From the NCBI RefSeq assembly GCF_020905415.1, contig NZ_JAJJMP010000001.1, forward strand, positions 1,499,501-1,563,500: a stretch of DNA of 64,000 bases. Direction: 5' to 3'. Shown one piece after another: positions 61,890-64,000 of the stretch. This stretch comes from Myroides oncorhynchi. Its GTDB lineage: Bacteria; Bacteroidota; Bacteroidia; Flavobacteriales; Flavobacteriaceae. The position numbers were made by a program, and so were the translations under genes. The notes under the pieces were generated by a model, which saw nothing but the letters and a program-made list of their open reading frames with translations, was not told where the DNA came from and made no database searches. Every line of letters starts with the position of its first letter. Within the stretch, counting starts at the first letter, position 1.

Positions 61890-64000
61890 ATGAAAAAAAC
61901 ACTTATGACCTTACTCGTTGCTACGATCATTGTTTCTTGTAAACAAGGAACTACTGAGGAAGCAGTGGTAGACTTAAAATACCCTGAAACGAAGCAGGGT
62001 GATGTAAAAGACACTTACTTCGGTGTGGAAGTAGCTGACCCATATAGATGGTTAGAAGATGATAGATCTGAGGAAACTGCTGCTTGGGTAAAAGCTGAGA
62101 ACCAAGTTACTTTTGATTATTTAGGGCAAATACCTTTTAGAGATGACCTAAAGAAACAAATGGAAGAAGCATGGAATTATGAGAAAATAGGAGCTCCTTT
62201 TAAAGAAGGTAAGTACACTTATTTCTTTAAGAATGACGGGTTGCAAAACCAATCTATCTTATATCGCAAAGATGCTGCAGGGAAAGAAGAAGTATTCTTA
62301 GATCCTAATACATTCTCTAAAGATGGTACTACTTCGTTAGGTAGTGTAGACTTCTCAGAAGATGGATCTAAAGTAGCTTATGCAATCTCAGAAGGGGGTA
62401 GTGACTGGAGAAAGGTTATTGTATTAGATGCGGAAACAAAGAAAGTAATAGGAGATACATTAGTAGATATAAAGTTTAGTGGTGTTTCTTGGTTTGGGAA
62501 TGATGGATTCTATTATTCTAGTTATGATAAACCTACAGGAAGTGAGCTATCTGCTAAGACAGATCAACACAAGTTATATTACCACAAGTTAGGGACAGCT
62601 CAAAAAGAGGATACTCTTATCTTTGGTAAAGATCAAAAGAGACGTTATGTAGGAGGATCAGTAACTGCTGATAACAAATATTTAGTTATCACAGCAGCTA
62701 ACTCTACGTATGGAAATGAACTTTACTTAAAAGATCTTTCAGTAGCGAACAGCCCTATCGTGATGTTAGTTAATAACTTCGATAGCAGTAATGGTATATT
62801 AGATAGTAAAGACGGTAAGTTATTTATTGCTACTGATTATAAAGCACCTAATATGAAGGTGGTTACAGCAGACGTTAAGAATGCTGCACAGGCGAATTGG
62901 GTTGATTTTATTCCTGAGACAAAAGATGTATTAACGCCTTCTACAGGTGCAGGATATATCTATGCTAATTACTTAAAGGATGCGGTAGCTTATGTAGAGC
63001 AGTATGATTACACTGGTAAGAAAGTAAGAGTAGTTGAACTACCAGGTATTGGTACAGTGAGTGGTTTTGGAGGAAAGAAAGAGGATACTACTATTTACTA
63101 TTCTTTCACTAACTATATTACAGCAGGTAGTATCTATGCATTCAATCCAGTAGATGGAACGTCTAAAGTATATGAACAACCTAAGGTGAAGTTTGACTCG
63201 TCTAAGTATGAGTCTAAACAAGTATTCTATACTTCTAAAGATGGAACTAAAGTACCAATGATTATCACACATAAAAAAGGCCTTAAGTTAGATGGTAAGA
63301 ATCCTACTATGCTTTATGCTTACGGAGGGTTTAATATTAGCTTGACTCCTTCATTTAGTATTGCTAATGCTATTTGGTTAGAGAATGGTGGTGTATATGC
63401 TGTGCCTAACCTTAGAGGTGGTGGAGAGTATGGTAAAGAATGGCACGTAGCAGGTACTCAATTACAAAAACAAAATGTATTTGATGACTTTATCGCAGCA
63501 GGTCAGTATTTAATTGATAATAAATATACTTCATCTGATTTCTTAGCTATTAAAGGAGGCTCTAATGGTGGTTTATTAGTAGGTGCGACAATGACTCAAC
63601 GTCCTGATCTTATGAAAGTAGCTTTACCAGCAGTAGGAGTATTAGATATGCTTCGTTACCATACTTTTACAGCTGGAGCTGGATGGGCGTATGACTATGG
63701 TACTTCAGAAGATAGTAAAGAGATGTTCGAGTACTTAAAAGGATATTCACCATTACACAATGTAAAAGCTGTAGCATATCCTGCTACGATGGTTACTACA
63801 GGTGATCATGATGATAGAGTAGTACCAGCTCACAGCTTTAAATTTGCTGCTGAGTTACAAGCTAAAAATACAGGTAAGAACCCTATGCTTATCCGTATCG
63901 AAACAAATGCTGGACATGGTGCAGGTAAATCTATCGCTCAACAAATTCAAGAGCATGTAGACTTACAAGCGTTCACATTATACAATATGGGAATCAAGAA
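61890..64000 (+). CDS. Prolyl oligopeptidase family lipoprotein, partial at the right edge
   Basis: The ATG at 61890 starts a lipoprotein signal ([13 protein letters not shown]). The mature protein has the S9A layout: an N-terminal [15 protein letters not shown], a seven-bladed propeller and a hydrolase domain with the Ser in [11 protein letters not shown] (about residue 558), Asp in GDHDDRVVP and His in NAGHGAGK. S9A enzymes cleave short proline-containing peptides. About 703 codons are visible without a stop; the last few residues lie beyond the window, so it is cut by the edge, not broken. Confidence 0.95.
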   Translation, partial: MKKTLMTLLVATIIVSCKQGTTEEAVVDLKYPETKQGDVKDTYFGVEVADPYRWLEDDRSEETAAWVKAENQVTFDYLGQIPFRDDLKKQMEEAWNYEKIGAPFKEGKYTYFFKNDGLQNQSILYRKDAAGKEEVFLDPNTFSKDGTTSLGSVDFSEDGSKVAYAISEGGSDWRKVIVLDAETKKVIGDTLVDIKFSGVSWFGNDGFYYSSYDKPTGSELSAKTDQHKLYYHKLGTAQKEDTLIFGKDQKRRYVGGSVTADNKYLVITAANSTYGNELYLKDLSVANSPIVMLVNNFDSSNGILDSKDGKLFIATDYKAPNMKVVTADVKNAAQANWVDFIPETKDVLTPSTGAGYIYANYLKDAVAYVEQYDYTGKKVRVVELPGIGTVSGFGGKKEDTTIYYSFTNYITAGSIYAFNPVDGTSKVYEQPKVKFDSSKYESKQVFYTSKDGTKVPMIITHKKGLKLDGKNPTMLYAYGGFNISLTPSFSIANAIWLENGGVYAVPNLRGGGEYGKEWHVAGTQLQKQNVFDDFIAAGQYLIDNKYTSSDFLAIKGGSNGGLLVGATMTQRPDLMKVALPAVGVLDMLRYHTFTAGAGWAYDYGTSEDSKEMFEYLKGYSPLHNVKAVAYPATMVTTGDHDDRVVPAHSFKFAAELQAKNTGKNPMLIRIETNAGHGAGKSIAQQIQEHVDLQAFTLYNMGIK

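Overview
The window reads as chromosomal DNA from a low-GC member of the Bacteroidota, family Flavobacteriaceae, probably close to Myroides (the genus is inferred from overall protein character; no marker in the window proves it). Evidence: TAnnTTTG-type -7 promoter elements, almost no Shine-Dalgarno sites, a type IX secretion system (T9SS) type-B C-terminal sorting domain, DUF6266, PCMD and DUF4625 family proteins, and the Bacteroidota order pdxA-yceD-rpmF-fabH-accB-accC.

Layout. 1-4386 (minus strand) is a vitamin B6, ribosome and fatty-acid synthesis operon, with riboflavin synthase divergent at 4445. 5107-6726 is an ECF sigma factor, a small unknown protein and an MscS-like membrane protein. 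6792-9807 holds an unknown protein, a DUF6266 protein and a tandem universal stress protein. 9977-14733 is rimP-nusA-infB, with a terminator-like hairpin and an overlapping upstream ORF in its leader. 15078-23406 holds mostly housekeeping genes: a Zn peptidase, an EEP nuclease, ribF with an overlapping HTTM protein, an LpxH-like hydrolase, queD, a tandem pair of outer-membrane proteins and an enoyl-CoA hydratase. 24142-31599 is a four-gene surface cluster: an L-type lectin/DUF11 protein of 1247 aa, two proteins sharing an N-terminal GIGT module, and a T9SS type-B sorted protein. 32318-44411 holds GNAT, MFS, tdk, rsmI, OsmC, recJ, asd, an orphan response regulator, a CstB-like persulfide dioxygenase/rhodanese, tyrA and a Dabb protein. 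44655-46270 is a MORN-repeat protein whose signal peptide is out of frame, followed by a lipoprotein. 46320-51587 holds ansA, an acyltransferase, tatD, a retropepsin-like protease, a DUF3109 protein and a small FAD protein. 51653-56850 (minus) is a D15-like barrel, an EptA-like transferase and a PCMD protein, preceded by an aromatic amino acid permease. 57848-61773 is a TonB receptor bracketed by two small His/Cys-containing exported proteins and followed by a His-rich DUF4625 lipoprotein, probably a metal (zinc or copper) uptake locus. A prolyl oligopeptidase gene runs off the right edge.

The most unusual features are: (1) a dispersed palindromic repeat family of about 155 bp, with four near-complete copies and one degenerate copy, perfect 14-bp terminal inverted repeats in the best copy and a CATACTATAGTATG core; (2) the T9SS lectin/stalk surface cluster; (3) the receptor locus with paired LR(A/G)PP mini-proteins and an apparently leaderless first gene; (4) the rimP-nusA-infB leader; (5) the split signal peptide at 44655.

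No tRNA, rRNA, CRISPR array, intact insertion sequence or prophage was seen.
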